The translations under genes and the position numbers were made by a program. The notes under the pieces are model-generated. The model worked only from the letters and a program-made list of their open reading frames with translations. It did not search any database and was not told the DNA's origin. Of a DNA stretch of 57,958 bases, positions 16,901 to 25,289 are shown one piece after another (position 1 is the first letter of the stretch; each line of letters opens with the position of its first letter). Origin of the DNA: Ruminococcaceae bacterium UBA2857 (GTDB taxonomy: Bacteria > Bacillota > Clostridia > Oscillospirales > Acutalibacteraceae); contig DEFH01000044.1 of the NCBI GenBank assembly GCA_002350705.1, positions 4,024-61,981 of the forward strand. The letters are read 5' to 3'.

Positions 16901-18145
16901 ATGCCCGACAATAACACTGCCGAAGTACAGAATATCAGCGGAGGTTTTGGTCTGCTGAAAACCAATGTTTTTCTCAACAGTATCGGTCAGCCTGCCGAAA
17001 ACGCCTTGGTGGAAATTCTTTCGCCGGAAAGCGATACGGTCATTGAACAGGCAGTCACCGACTCACAGGGACAGCTCCCCCCTGTCATGCTTTCCGCACC
17101 GCCTATCGAAAATTCCATGAGCTTCGACCGGCCACGGCCTTTCAACCAGTATAATATGCGTGTGACACTGGAAGGCTATCAGCAGGCGTTTATTCAGAAT
17201 GTGCAGGTGTTTCCCGATACCACTTCCATTCAGAATGTCTCCCTTGTGCAGAATTTTGAAAATATTCTGATACCCTACCCTACTCTGTGGGGCGATTTTC
17301 CCCCGAAAATTCCCGAATCGGCTGTAAAGCGTCTGCCCTTTCCAAGCAATCTGGTGGTACTGCCCGAAACCGTTGTCCCTGAATTCATTGTCGTTCATGC
17401 AGGCGTTCCCTCCGACAGAACCGCTCCCAATTACACGGTCACTTTCAAGGATTATATCAAAAACGTCGCAAGCAGTGAAATTTACGCCAGCTGGCCCCGT
17501 GAAACACTCAAAGCCAATATTTTAGCCATTCTTTCCTTTACCCTCAGCAGAGTATACACCGAATGGTACCGGAGCAAGGGCTACAGCTTTACAATCACCA
17601 ATTCCACCGCCTATGACCAGGCTTTCACCTATGGAAGAAATATTTTCCAGGAAATTTCCGATATTGTGGATGAGATTTTTACCCTTTACATTTCCAAGGC
17701 AGATATTAACCAGCCTTTGTTTACACAGTACAGTGACGGTATCCGTGTTGTCCGTGAAGGATGGCTCAGCCAATGGGGCTCCAAAGAATTAGGCGACCAG
17801 GGATATTCTGCCATTCAGATTCTCAAAAATTATTACGGTTATGATATTGTTCTGAAAGAGGCAAAAAAAGTTTCGGGAATTCCCCTGTCCTTCCCCGGCG
17901 TTCTTCAAACAGGCTCACGGGGAGAACCTGTACGTACCATTCAGCGTCAGCTCAACACTATTTCCAACAATTATCCTTTGATCGGAAAACTTGCCGTTGA
18001 CGGCATTTTCGGTCCCAAAACCGCTCAGTCTGTCAGAACATTTCAGGAAGTATTTGATTTGCCTGTGACAGGCGTTGTCAACTTTCCCACATGGTACAGA
18101 ATTTCCGATGTTTTCAATGCGGTGAACTCTCTGAAAAATCAATAA
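16901..18145 (+). CDS. sleC: SleC spore cortex-lytic enzyme
   Basis: Hydrolyses spore cortex peptidoglycan during germination after Csp cleavage removes its propeptide. The 414-residue protein has an N-terminal pre/pro region with an Ig-like fold (about 15-118), then PPKIPES and VVPEFIVVH. A SpoIID-like lytic domain follows, with the probable catalytic Glu193 in KNVASSEIYASW and conserved QWGSKELGDQGY. A C-terminal peptidoglycan-binding domain (about 335-405) ends it, with LQTGSRGEPVRTIQRQLN and DGIFGPKTAQSVRTFQ. Length and order match clostridial SleC. AAAGGAGG precedes the ATG. It is the last gene of the csp operon. Confidence 0.92.
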   Translation: MPDNNTAEVQNISGGFGLLKTNVFLNSIGQPAENALVEILSPESDTVIEQAVTDSQGQLPPVMLSAPPIENSMSFDRPRPFNQYNMRVTLEGYQQAFIQNVQVFPDTTSIQNVSLVQNFENILIPYPTLWGDFPPKIPESAVKRLPFPSNLVVLPETVVPEFIVVHAGVPSDRTAPNYTVTFKDYIKNVASSEIYASWPRETLKANILAILSFTLSRVYTEWYRSKGYSFTITNSTAYDQAFTYGRNIFQEISDIVDEIFTLYISKADINQPLFTQYSDGIRVVREGWLSQWGSKELGDQGYSAIQILKNYYGYDIVLKEAKKVSGIPLSFPGVLQTGSRGEPVRTIQRQLNTISNNYPLIGKLAVDGIFGPKTAQSVRTFQEVFDLPVTGVVNFPTWYRISDVFNAVNSLKNQ

Positions 18146-18190
18146 AAAAGCACATCACCCTGCAAAGCATTTGAGCTTTACAGGGTGATG
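18142..18190 (-). terminator. Terminator between convergent sleC and DUF4340 gene
   Basis: CATCACCCTG (18153-18162) and CAGGGTGATG (18181-18190) form a perfect 10-bp stem with an inner AAAGC/GCTTT pair. Read on the minus strand it is followed by TGCTTTTTT, so it mainly ends the minus-strand transcript. Confidence 0.85.
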
Positions 18191-18210
18191 CTGCTGTTAT
18201 CTGTCAGATG

Positions 18211-19692
18211 TTACTCCGCTGACTTTTCCAAGATCTCCAAGGACTCGTCCGAATGTATTTTCGGAACCTGTGCAATGACTTGCAAAGCATAGTCCCTGTC
18301 TGTGTAATTTTCGATATGGCCGTTGAGAACGGTAAACACCTTTTCGTCAGGAGTCTGATACAATGCAAATGCTTCTGTCTGACCTCCTTCAAAGTTCAGG
18401 CGGATATTCAGCAATTCTTCACAGCCGTCCGAACTGTCGGGAGCATTTTCTTCACGGGTGATTCCTGCAATATTCTGTATGAAATGGAACAGTCGGGAAT
18501 AATCTATTATTTCATCATGATAATAGAGCGTTGTCTGTACGACTTCCTCATACATTTCATTGACGACCGTCTCACGCTTCAACACATATTCCTCTGCCGT
18601 TCCTTCACAGGTAATCACGGCACTGCCGACATGGAACAGATCCGGCATGAAAACCGCATCATTCAGAAATTCCTTGTATGTCACACCATACCATGCCGTT
18701 TCCTCAGCCGATTCACGATAAATGATATTGCCGTTCTTTTTCATCAGATAATAATATCCGTCATCATCTTTTTCGGAGGCGAGTATTTCTATCTCCCGTC
18801 CCGACTCTGTCGTGATTCTGACATCCATATACGGTTTGTCCAAACCATACTCTTTTCGCTGTGCTTCTTTCACGCCTGCCGCAGCTACCTCGGAGGCTGT
18901 CATATCAAAAAACAGTGAGGCAAATCCCACAGAGGCACTGCTGTCACAGCACTCAAAATACGGTGAAGTCATGGTATACGGACTCTGACTCCTGTCATTG
19001 GGTTCATTGCTGAGCAGGACAGGCTTTTCATAACCGCTTCCCGATACCGATACTGATGCGATACTGTCAGACTCTTCCATTTCATCGCTCAGCGTCTTGT
19101 CAAACAACTGAAGCTTGTCCATCAAAAACATATCCACAGACGACGAATTCACTAAATAAACGTTTTTATCTCCGTCAATACGGCAGTATGTGCCGCTTTT
19201 GTCGGGAGCCTCATCTCCCAATGACAATTTTATCACAGAATCGTCACTGTATACGATCACCGCTTCCGCAGAAGGAGGAGCTAAACCATAGTCCCGATAT
19301 TTTTTGCCTGATTTGTCCACGATACGCAGGGCGGCGGCTGTCTGACACTCCGATACCAACATATTGGTCATCATTCCCGAAAGCAGGGATTCCGGATATT
19401 CCTGCATGGTATACACTACCGGAACATTACTTGGGGAAGTGTCGGAACTCTGAGAAGTATCTTTCTCTTTTGCATAGTCATATCCCAAAAGACGATATTC
19501 ACCGCTCCGGTTTTTGATGGTAATGTCATCCACATGCAGTGCAGACTTATCAAACAATAACAAATCTGTTCCGTCCGCACTGACCGTATCCTGATTTTTA
19601 TCAGACGGCAAACTAAGAATCACTGCCAAGGCTGCGCCCAGCACCCCCACCGCAATACAGGCACCTGTCAGAAACTTTGCACTCTTTTTCAT
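18211..19692 (-). CDS. DUF4340 protein of a GldG-type ABC system
   Basis: A 493-residue protein with one N-terminal membrane helix (about 7-28) and a large extracytoplasmic part. It contains repeated DUF4340-like segments: YGLAPPSAEAVIVYSDDS with LSLGDEAP and YCRIDG, and later YGLDKPYMDVRI. DUF4340 proteins are usually encoded with Gld-type ABC transporters, as here; their biochemical role is not known. It is the last gene of the set ATPase-permease-GldG-DUF4340, 18 bases after the GldG gene. A terminator follows. Confidence 0.85.
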   Translation of the reverse strand: MKKSAKFLTGACIAVGVLGAALAVILSLPSDKNQDTVSADGTDLLLFDKSALHVDDITIKNRSGEYRLLGYDYAKEKDTSQSSDTSPSNVPVVYTMQEYPESLLSGMMTNMLVSECQTAAALRIVDKSGKKYRDYGLAPPSAEAVIVYSDDSVIKLSLGDEAPDKSGTYCRIDGDKNVYLVNSSSVDMFLMDKLQLFDKTLSDEMEESDSIASVSVSGSGYEKPVLLSNEPNDRSQSPYTMTSPYFECCDSSASVGFASLFFDMTASEVAAAGVKEAQRKEYGLDKPYMDVRITTESGREIEILASEKDDDGYYYLMKKNGNIIYRESAEETAWYGVTYKEFLNDAVFMPDLFHVGSAVITCEGTAEEYVLKRETVVNEMYEEVVQTTLYYHDEIIDYSRLFHFIQNIAGITREENAPDSSDGCEELLNIRLNFEGGQTEAFALYQTPDEKVFTVLNGHIENYTDRDYALQVIAQVPKIHSDESLEILEKSAE

Positions 19693-19710
19693 AGTATTAT
19701 CATTCCTCCG

Positions 19711-21174
19711 TCAGCCGTTGCGGCGTATCAGGAAAACTGTCAGACCACAGCCGAGAATCATCAATGGCAGCAGGGCATATAGTACAAAGCCTATCCAGAA
19801 TCTTGTCTGTGCATTCAGTTCAATATCAAAATCCGTAATGATTTTATCGGCAACCGTGATGGTTTCGGAATCCCGTCCGTTCAGGTCTGCCAGCATGGTC
19901 ATGATATAGGTTTGGTTGCCTGTCACCTTGCTGAAATAATCCTGTGTGAGCATATCGCCCGAGCCTATCAGCATAAGGGTAGACGCTGCTTCTTCAATGC
20001 CGACGGAGGACTGTGCCATCACACAGACATTTTTGGTAATGGCATCTTTCATGGACCAGCTTTCATCCGCATCATACGGACAAATGCCTGACTGTTCCGA
20101 AAGTACCAGCAGCGGAACAGCATTTTTATTTTCCAACACAATGGGACGTGATACACCTGTCATCACAGGAGTATATTTTGTTTCAGAGAAATTCTCTCTG
20201 TAAAGATTCGAGGCAAAGTCACAGAAAAGATATTCATAATAATCGCTTTCATAATAACGGCTGCCGGAATCGTATTCAAACGCAACACCATCCCCCACGC
20301 TTACTCCGAAAATACTGATAAACTGGTCTAAATTAGGATGGCTTGTATTGTTGGTATCGGGAACGTACAGCAGATTTTTACCGTATGCTCCGCCGTTGAG
20401 CAGAAAATCATCCAACTTTGTCAGGGCATCATCCGAAAAATCCTGCTGAGGTTCATAGATCACTACCATCTGCACATCAGAGGGAATTTCATCCTTTTCC
20501 AGAGAAATTTCCGTCACTTCATAGTTATTGGAATTCAGCGTATTGACAAAATACGTATAATTTTGTGTGGAGTTGTCAGAGACGATTGCTGTTTTTGTCA
20601 CAATATCACTGGTCACGGTGACAATCGCATTGTCAATCACCTGCTCTGACTGCGATGAGGCAATATACTGATATTCGCCTGAGTAAGCCTCAAACGTGAA
20701 CAAATCATTGACTTTCAGTAATTTTCTCTTTGCTCCGCAGCTCACAATCACATCATTGGCTGTCAGATTGTCCGCACTGTCATAGTCTTTCGCAAAAGTC
20801 GGATTGGTCACAATGTCCACATAATCAACCGTTATCATGCCGCCGGAATATTTTGCCAATTCATTTGCTAAAACAGATGTCTGCTTGCAGTAGGGATCTC
20901 TGTTTTCGTAATCCTTTCTTTCGGAAAGGAACGTAATTGTCACTTTTTTTCCGACATTTTTGGCAATATCCATAGACTGCTCTGTGAGTTCAAAGACTTT
21001 CATATAAGTCATGTCTGCTGTAAATACGGTGAACTTGTCCGTCAAAACTGCTGCAATGATATTCACAAGAATCACGGCTGTGACAACAACGATTATGACC
21101 GCTGCGGAAAACAACGCCTTTTTCTTTTTTCTGCTCACAGGCTTTCTGGAAGTGTTTTGTTTTTCTTCCGTCAT
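19711..21174 (-). CDS. GldG-like ABC transporter auxiliary protein
   Basis: A 487-residue membrane protein with helices near each end (about 21-45 and 460-482) and a large extracytoplasmic region between. It resembles the GldG/ABC_transp_aux family: KKVTITFLSERKDYENRDPYCKQ, then VIYEPQQDFSDDALTKLDDFLLNGG. In Flavobacteria GldG works with GldA and GldF in gliding; in Firmicutes the substrate is unknown. GGAGG lies 9 bases before the ATG at 21174; an in-frame ATG at 21198 would overlap the permease stop. It is flanked by its permease and a DUF4340 partner. Confidence 0.88.
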   Translation of the reverse strand: MTEEKQNTSRKPVSRKKKKALFSAAVIIVVVTAVILVNIIAAVLTDKFTVFTADMTYMKVFELTEQSMDIAKNVGKKVTITFLSERKDYENRDPYCKQTSVLANELAKYSGGMITVDYVDIVTNPTFAKDYDSADNLTANDVIVSCGAKRKLLKVNDLFTFEAYSGEYQYIASSQSEQVIDNAIVTVTSDIVTKTAIVSDNSTQNYTYFVNTLNSNNYEVTEISLEKDEIPSDVQMVVIYEPQQDFSDDALTKLDDFLLNGGAYGKNLLYVPDTNNTSHPNLDQFISIFGVSVGDGVAFEYDSGSRYYESDYYEYLFCDFASNLYRENFSETKYTPVMTGVSRPIVLENKNAVPLLVLSEQSGICPYDADESWSMKDAITKNVCVMAQSSVGIEEAASTLMLIGSGDMLTQDYFSKVTGNQTYIMTMLADLNGRDSETITVADKIITDFDIELNAQTRFWIGFVLYALLPLMILGCGLTVFLIRRNG

Positions 21175-21188
21175 GCTGCCATTCCTCC

Positions 21189-21893
21189 TTATGCCCATCT
21201 TCTTTTTTCCAGTACTCTCTCCGTAAAGAACAGAAACAGCACTGTTACACTCACAAAAAATACAACGTCTGAAAGCTGCACGATTCCCAAAGCAAAATTA
21301 CTGTACTTTGTCTGAAAGGACAGGGAATCCAGCAGGCCTTTCAGGAATGGTACGGGAAGATTGGCGGAAATCGAGTCTACAAGACTGATGACTAAATTCA
21401 CGGCAAAGGAACCGATGGCTGCAATCATCACATTTTCCGTCAGAGACGAAATAAACAGTCCGATCGCAATAAATGCCGCTCCCATCATCATCATGGAAAA
21501 AATATTGCCGATAATCACGCTCCAGTCGGGCGACGCAATAAACGACAGCACAATCCCCTCTATCACATAGGATGCCAGACATACGGACAGCATCACAAAA
21601 GCTGACAAAAATTTTGCTGTCACAATTCCGGCAAGGCTGACAGGGGCTGTCAGAAGTGCCTGATCGGTCTTATATTTTTTCTCCTCCGAGAATAATCTCA
21701 TGGTAATCAGCGGTATCACAAACAGCACAATGAAAAACATACTCTGAAATACAGCGTACATATTTGATGTTCCGATATTCAGGCACTGCACATAAAAAAA
21801 GAATCCGCTGAAAAACATAAATGCTGCCGTTACAATATATCCTACCGGTGAACTGAAATAGGCGGCAAGCTCTCTTTTTAAAATGGCTGACAT
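21189..21893 (-). CDS. ABC-2-type permease, GldF-like
   Basis: A 234-residue polytopic protein with about six helices, beginning MSAILKRELAAYFSSPVGYIV, the typical start of GldF/NosY-type ABC-2 permeases. It also carries the conserved MRLFSEEKKYKTDQALLTAP segment, seen in this subfamily as RLFAEEKRSGTIELLLTAP. It would form the membrane channel for the ATPase encoded 16 bases upstream. Its substrate is unknown; exported polysaccharide or cell-surface material are only guesses. Confidence 0.9.
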   Translation of the reverse strand: MSAILKRELAAYFSSPVGYIVTAAFMFFSGFFFYVQCLNIGTSNMYAVFQSMFFIVLFVIPLITMRLFSEEKKYKTDQALLTAPVSLAGIVTAKFLSAFVMLSVCLASYVIEGIVLSFIASPDWSVIIGNIFSMMMMGAAFIAIGLFISSLTENVMIAAIGSFAVNLVISLVDSISANLPVPFLKGLLDSLSFQTKYSNFALGIVQLSDVVFFVSVTVLFLFFTERVLEKRRWA

Positions 21894-21909
21894 AGTTGCT
21901 TTCTTCCTT

Positions 21910-22842
21910 TCACTCAGATTTTCCCGAAATGATATTCAGGAAGGTCTCCTCCAGAGAACGTCCCTCCGGCTGCATGAGCAGAATAATGCCGTCTGTTCTT
22001 GCCACTGCCTTGCTGACAGACCTTCTGACATCCGCCGAGCTTTCCACAATGAATTCATAACAGCCCTTTTCCGTTTCTCCGAGTCTTTCCACATTCATCA
22101 CTTTGTCAACACTCTTCAATGCGGAATAAAGATTCTGTTCTCTGCCCTCAGCGACAATTTTTATTTTTCTTGTTTCACGTCCGAGAAGTGTCAGACTGTC
22201 GGTCTGTCCCTCTGCCATAATTTTTCCGTGATTGATGACCAGAATTTTATCGCAGACTGCCTGCACCTCTGAAAGAATATGGGAAGATAAAATAATGGTA
22301 TGCTTTTTGCCCAGATCTCTGATCAGCTTCCGTATTTCAATGATCTGTGCCGGATCAAGACCGACTGTCGGTTCATCCAGTATCAGTACAGGCGGATAGC
22401 CTAACAGTGCCTGTGCGATTCCCACACGCTGACGGTAGCCTTTGGACAAATGCCTGATAATTTTTTCTTCCGCATCCCGAATCTGCACCATCTCGCATAT
22501 TTCGGAAATATGTTCTTTCATAGGCTTGCGAACCTTTTTCAGCCGGTACATAAATTCCAGATACTTTTGTACCGTCATATCCTGATAAAGCGGCGGTATC
22601 TCCGGAAGATAGCCGATTCTTTTTTTGGCTTCCGACGGCTCTTCCAATATATCATGACCGTCAATCGTTACCGTTCCCTCATCCGCCGAAATATAGCCCG
22701 TAATAATATTCATAGCGGTAGACTTGCCGGCACCGTTCGGTCCCAGAAAGCCCAGCACATCCCCCTCATTCAGTTTGAAACTGATATTGTCAAGGGCAAT
22801 GTTTTTTCCGTAGTGCTTTGTCAGATTTTTTACCTCTATCAT
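21910..22842 (-). CDS. ABC transporter ATPase, GldA-like
   Basis: A 310-residue ATP-binding subunit with Walker A GPNGAGKST (34-42), signature LSKGYRQRVG, Walker B LILDEP followed by TVGLDP, and the switch His in LSSHIL. The C-terminal extension of about 90 residues is usual for ABC-2 exporter ATPases. The ATG at 22842 follows AGAGGTGAT; the open frame extends far upstream but that part overlaps exoA and is not real. It is the first gene of the transporter set, 19 bases after exoA, so readthrough from exoA is likely. Confidence 0.93.
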   Translation of the reverse strand: MIEVKNLTKHYGKNIALDNISFKLNEGDVLGFLGPNGAGKSTAMNIITGYISADEGTVTIDGHDILEEPSEAKKRIGYLPEIPPLYQDMTVQKYLEFMYRLKKVRKPMKEHISEICEMVQIRDAEEKIIRHLSKGYRQRVGIAQALLGYPPVLILDEPTVGLDPAQIIEIRKLIRDLGKKHTIILSSHILSEVQAVCDKILVINHGKIMAEGQTDSLTLLGRETRKIKIVAEGREQNLYSALKSVDKVMNVERLGETEKGCYEFIVESSADVRRSVSKAVARTDGIILLMQPEGRSLEETFLNIISGKSE

Positions 22843-22861
22843 CAAAAAATCACCTCTGTAT

Positions 22862-23620
22862 TCAAATATCCGCTTCCAGTACAACCGGACAATGGTCACT
22901 GCCGTAAACATCCGATAAAATATCGGCTCTTGTAATCCTGTTCCTGATTCTGTCCGAAACAATAAAATAGTCAATACGCCATCCCGCATTGTTTTTGCGG
23001 GCATTGAAACGGTAGGACCACCAGCTGTAACGCCCCGTCTCGTCGGGATGCAGATAACGAAAGGTATCTGTAAAACCCGATTGAAGAAGTTCGGCAATTT
23101 TGCCCCGTTCCTGGTCGGAAAAGCCTGCATTGCCTTTGTTGGCTTTGGGATTTTTCAGATCGATTTCATTGTGAGCGACGTTTAAATCCCCGCAGTAAAT
23201 CACAGGCTTTTGTTTGTCCAGTTTCATCAGATATTCTCTCAGATCCGTTTCCCACTGCATACGGTAGTCGATTCTCAGAAGTCCGTCTTTTGCATTGGGC
23301 GTGTAGACATTCACCAGATAAAAATTTCCCATATCCAGTGTAATCATTCTTCCCTCGTGGGAATGTTCTTCCATGTCCATGCCGTTGTATATCACAGACA
23401 AAGGCTCTCTGAGCGTAAAAACGGCTGTTCCCGAATAGCCTTTTTTTTCGGCACTGTTAAAATATTTCCGATAGTTGTCCAAAGGCACTTGTGCCTGATG
23501 TTCCTGCATTTTGGTTTCCTGAAGGCAGACAAAATCCGCCTGCTGTTCCCTGACAAATTCCAGAAATCCCTTCTGCATACAGGCCCGCAGTCCGTTGACG
23601 TTCCATGAAATGAATTTCGT
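22862..23620 (-). CDS. exoA: Exodeoxyribonuclease III, probable ACG start
   Basis: AP endonuclease/3'-exonuclease of base excision repair. It contains FISWNVNGLRAC with metal-ligand Asn7, LQETK (Glu35), YCGDLNVAH and the C-terminal SDHCPV. The family normally begins MKFISWNVNG. Here the codon before AAA TTC ATT is ACG (23618-23620). No ATG, GTG or TTG lies between it and the in-frame stop upstream, while AAAGGA sits 9 bases before the ACG. From ACG the protein is 252 residues, the usual size. The first ATG, at 23578, would remove Asn7. It is followed by the ABC transporter genes and preceded by another DNA repair gene. Confidence 0.85.
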   Translation of the reverse strand, partial: TKFISWNVNGLRACMQKGFLEFVREQQADFVCLQETKMQEHQAQVPLDNYRKYFNSAEKKGYSGTAVFTLREPLSVIYNGMDMEEHSHEGRMITLDMGNFYLVNVYTPNAKDGLLRIDYRMQWETDLREYLMKLDKQKPVIYCGDLNVAHNEIDLKNPKANKGNAGFSDQERGKIAELLQSGFTDTFRYLHPDETGRYSWWSYRFNARKNNAGWRIDYFIVSDRIRNRITRADILSDVYGSDHCPVVLEADI

Positions 23621-23667
23621 TGTAACCAGTCCTTTCTTTTTTCGTACAGTTTACAGTATAGCACATA

Positions 23668-24165
23668 TCACTCCGTATAAGCAAGCAAAACACGATATTC
23701 CCGCAAAATATCTTCGTATGTATAATATCTCTGATTGGCAGGGCTTGTGGACGGCAAAGCAACCGCCTGTATGCCTGTCGTGGAAAGGCAGAATTTTTGA
23801 TAAAGCTGAAAGGCTTTCCGACCTGTGGTAAATATATTTTGAATATTGGTTTTGTCAAGCAGACTTTTGATGTCGTTGGGTACAGGATTTCTGATAGTGG
23901 AGTCCTCTGCTCCGTCAATACTGCATGACTGCAAAACGTCCCATAATGCGATATGATGTCGGAATACCAAGGCTTTTTTCTGTTCGTTGGAAACAGGAAA
24001 CGGTTCCGAAAATATCTCCGACAGGATTTTCCAGAAACGGTTCTGCGGATGGGCATAATAAAAGCCGTTTTCTCTTGATTTCGGTGACGGCATGGTTCCG
24101 AGAATCAATACTTTGGAATCGTTGTCAAAAACAGGCTCCAGCGGATGCTTTACCAAACTTTCCAT
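23668..24165 (-). CDS. Hypoxanthine-DNA glycosylase (UDG superfamily)
   Basis: A 165-residue protein with LILGTMPSPKS, then YYAHPQNRFWKIL near residues 20-45 and the C-terminal LPSTSPAN motif. These fit the hypoxanthine-DNA glycosylase branch (family 6) of the uracil-DNA glycosylase superfamily, which removes deaminated bases. The ATG at 24165 has GGAGGAAC 7 bases away; an upstream in-frame start would run into the divergent promoter. It lies 47 bases before exoA, whose product would act on the abasic site it creates, so the pair makes a repair unit. Confidence 0.85.
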   Translation of the reverse strand: MESLVKHPLEPVFDNDSKVLILGTMPSPKSRENGFYYAHPQNRFWKILSEIFSEPFPVSNEQKKALVFRHHIALWDVLQSCSIDGAEDSTIRNPVPNDIKSLLDKTNIQNIFTTGRKAFQLYQKFCLSTTGIQAVALPSTSPANQRYYTYEDILREYRVLLAYTE

Positions 24166-24178
24166 GAATGTTCCTCCG

Positions 24179-24207
24179 TTGCAATTACGATAATTATGCA
24201 CTATAAT
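24179..24207 (+). promoter_or_regulatory. Promoter of the asparaginase gene, overlapping a divergent one
   Basis: TTGCAA (24179-24184), a 17-base spacer and TATAAT (24202-24207) on the plus strand. The minus strand has its own TATAAT at 24206-24211 with CTGAAA 17 bases upstream, which would serve the glycosylase gene. The two -10 boxes overlap back to back. Confidence 0.7.
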
Positions 24208-24272
24208 TATACAGAATACTTTTGAATTTTCAGTGAACAAAAGCATAAATTTTTTCAAGGAGAATGATTGCT

Positions 24273-25268
24273 ATGAAAAAAATCCTGACTGTCCTGACAG
24301 GCGGCACTATCGGCTGTGAGTCCCAAAACGGTATTCTTTCGGTACAAAGCGGGAACTGCCGTGCACTTGAGCTTTACAAAGAAACCTACCATGATGACAC
24401 GGAATTTGTCATTGTGCAGCCTTTGCATATCCTGAGTGAAAATCTGGATAAAAAGCACTGGGAAACACTTGTCAATTTTCTGTACAGTACAGATTTGACA
24501 GACTTTGACGGTATCATTATCACACATGGCAGCGATACGCTTTCCTATACATCTGCTGTGTTGGGAATCTGCTGCCGGCATTTCAACATTCCCGTTGTGA
24601 TAACTGCCGCCAATTATATTCCCGATGACAGCCGCAGCAATGCTTTATGCAATATACACGCTGCCGTTGTGCTTGTTCATACGTTTTCCCACGGTGTGTT
24701 TACGGTCTATCGGAACGACGGAGAAAATTTCTGTTCCGTCTATCTTCCCGAACAAATCAGAGAGGCTGACAGATTTCTCGGAAAATTTACTTCTTTTCGG
24801 GGTTCGCTTTTCGGAAAAATCACAGAAAACGGTTTTCATCAGCTCACCCCTTCTCTTTATCCTGTCAGAATGTCCCCTGCCTTTTCCGATAAAACATTAT
24901 CACTTGCAAACGACATACTGCTCATAAAGCCTTATCCGTCTATGCTCTACTCTGCGATTGCCCTGCCCGATACCGTCAAAGCAGTTCTGCATATCACCTA
25001 TCATTCCTGCACCGTCAAAACGGACGGCACGGAAAATGCCCTGTATTTCCTGAAAAAGTGTCAGAACAAAGGAATTGACTTTTATTTCACGGCTGTCAAA
25101 GGAAGTTCCGTTTACGAAACAAGCCACGCTCTTTTGCAAAACGGTGCTGTTCCCCTTTGGAATCTTTCGGATGAAGCCGCACTCGCCAAACTGCTGTTAT
25201 ATTACAACTGTCAGATACAAGACCGCTCTGTTTTTCTTTCGGACAGCACATCAAAAAATCCGACCTGA
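24273..25268 (+). CDS. L-asparaginase family protein
   Basis: Hydrolyses asparagine to aspartate and ammonia. A 331-residue protein with the nucleophile Thr in LTGGTIG (residue 12) and the second active-site motif ITHGSDTLSYT (about 83-92), where family members usually have HGTDTM. There is no signal peptide, which suggests a cytoplasmic type I enzyme. The ATG at 24273 lies about 10 bases after AAGGAG; an ATG at 24264 is too close to that site. Possible glutaminase activity or a related amidase role is not excluded. It ends in a bidirectional terminator. Confidence 0.88.
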   Translation: MKKILTVLTGGTIGCESQNGILSVQSGNCRALELYKETYHDDTEFVIVQPLHILSENLDKKHWETLVNFLYSTDLTDFDGIIITHGSDTLSYTSAVLGICCRHFNIPVVITAANYIPDDSRSNALCNIHAAVVLVHTFSHGVFTVYRNDGENFCSVYLPEQIREADRFLGKFTSFRGSLFGKITENGFHQLTPSLYPVRMSPAFSDKTLSLANDILLIKPYPSMLYSAIALPDTVKAVLHITYHSCTVKTDGTENALYFLKKCQNKGIDFYFTAVKGSSVYETSHALLQNGAVPLWNLSDEAALAKLLLYYNCQIQDRSVFLSDSTSKNPT

Positions 25269-25289
25269 GGGTTCAGGCCGGATTTTTTT
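25253..25289. terminator. Bidirectional terminator between asparaginase and bactofilin-like gene
   Basis: AAAAAATCCGACCTGA and TCAGGCCGGATTTTTT pair with one mismatch. The stem has A-run and T-run flanks that serve both strands. Both genes end inside it: the asparaginase stop lies in the left arm and the stop codon of the minus-strand gene (25288-25290) just overlaps the right T-run. Confidence 0.9.

Noticed and set aside
22843..23130. An N-terminal extension of the ABC ATPase
   Set aside because: The extra 96 codons overlap exoA in another frame. The ATPase starts MIEVKNLTKHYG after its own ribosome-binding site at 22842.
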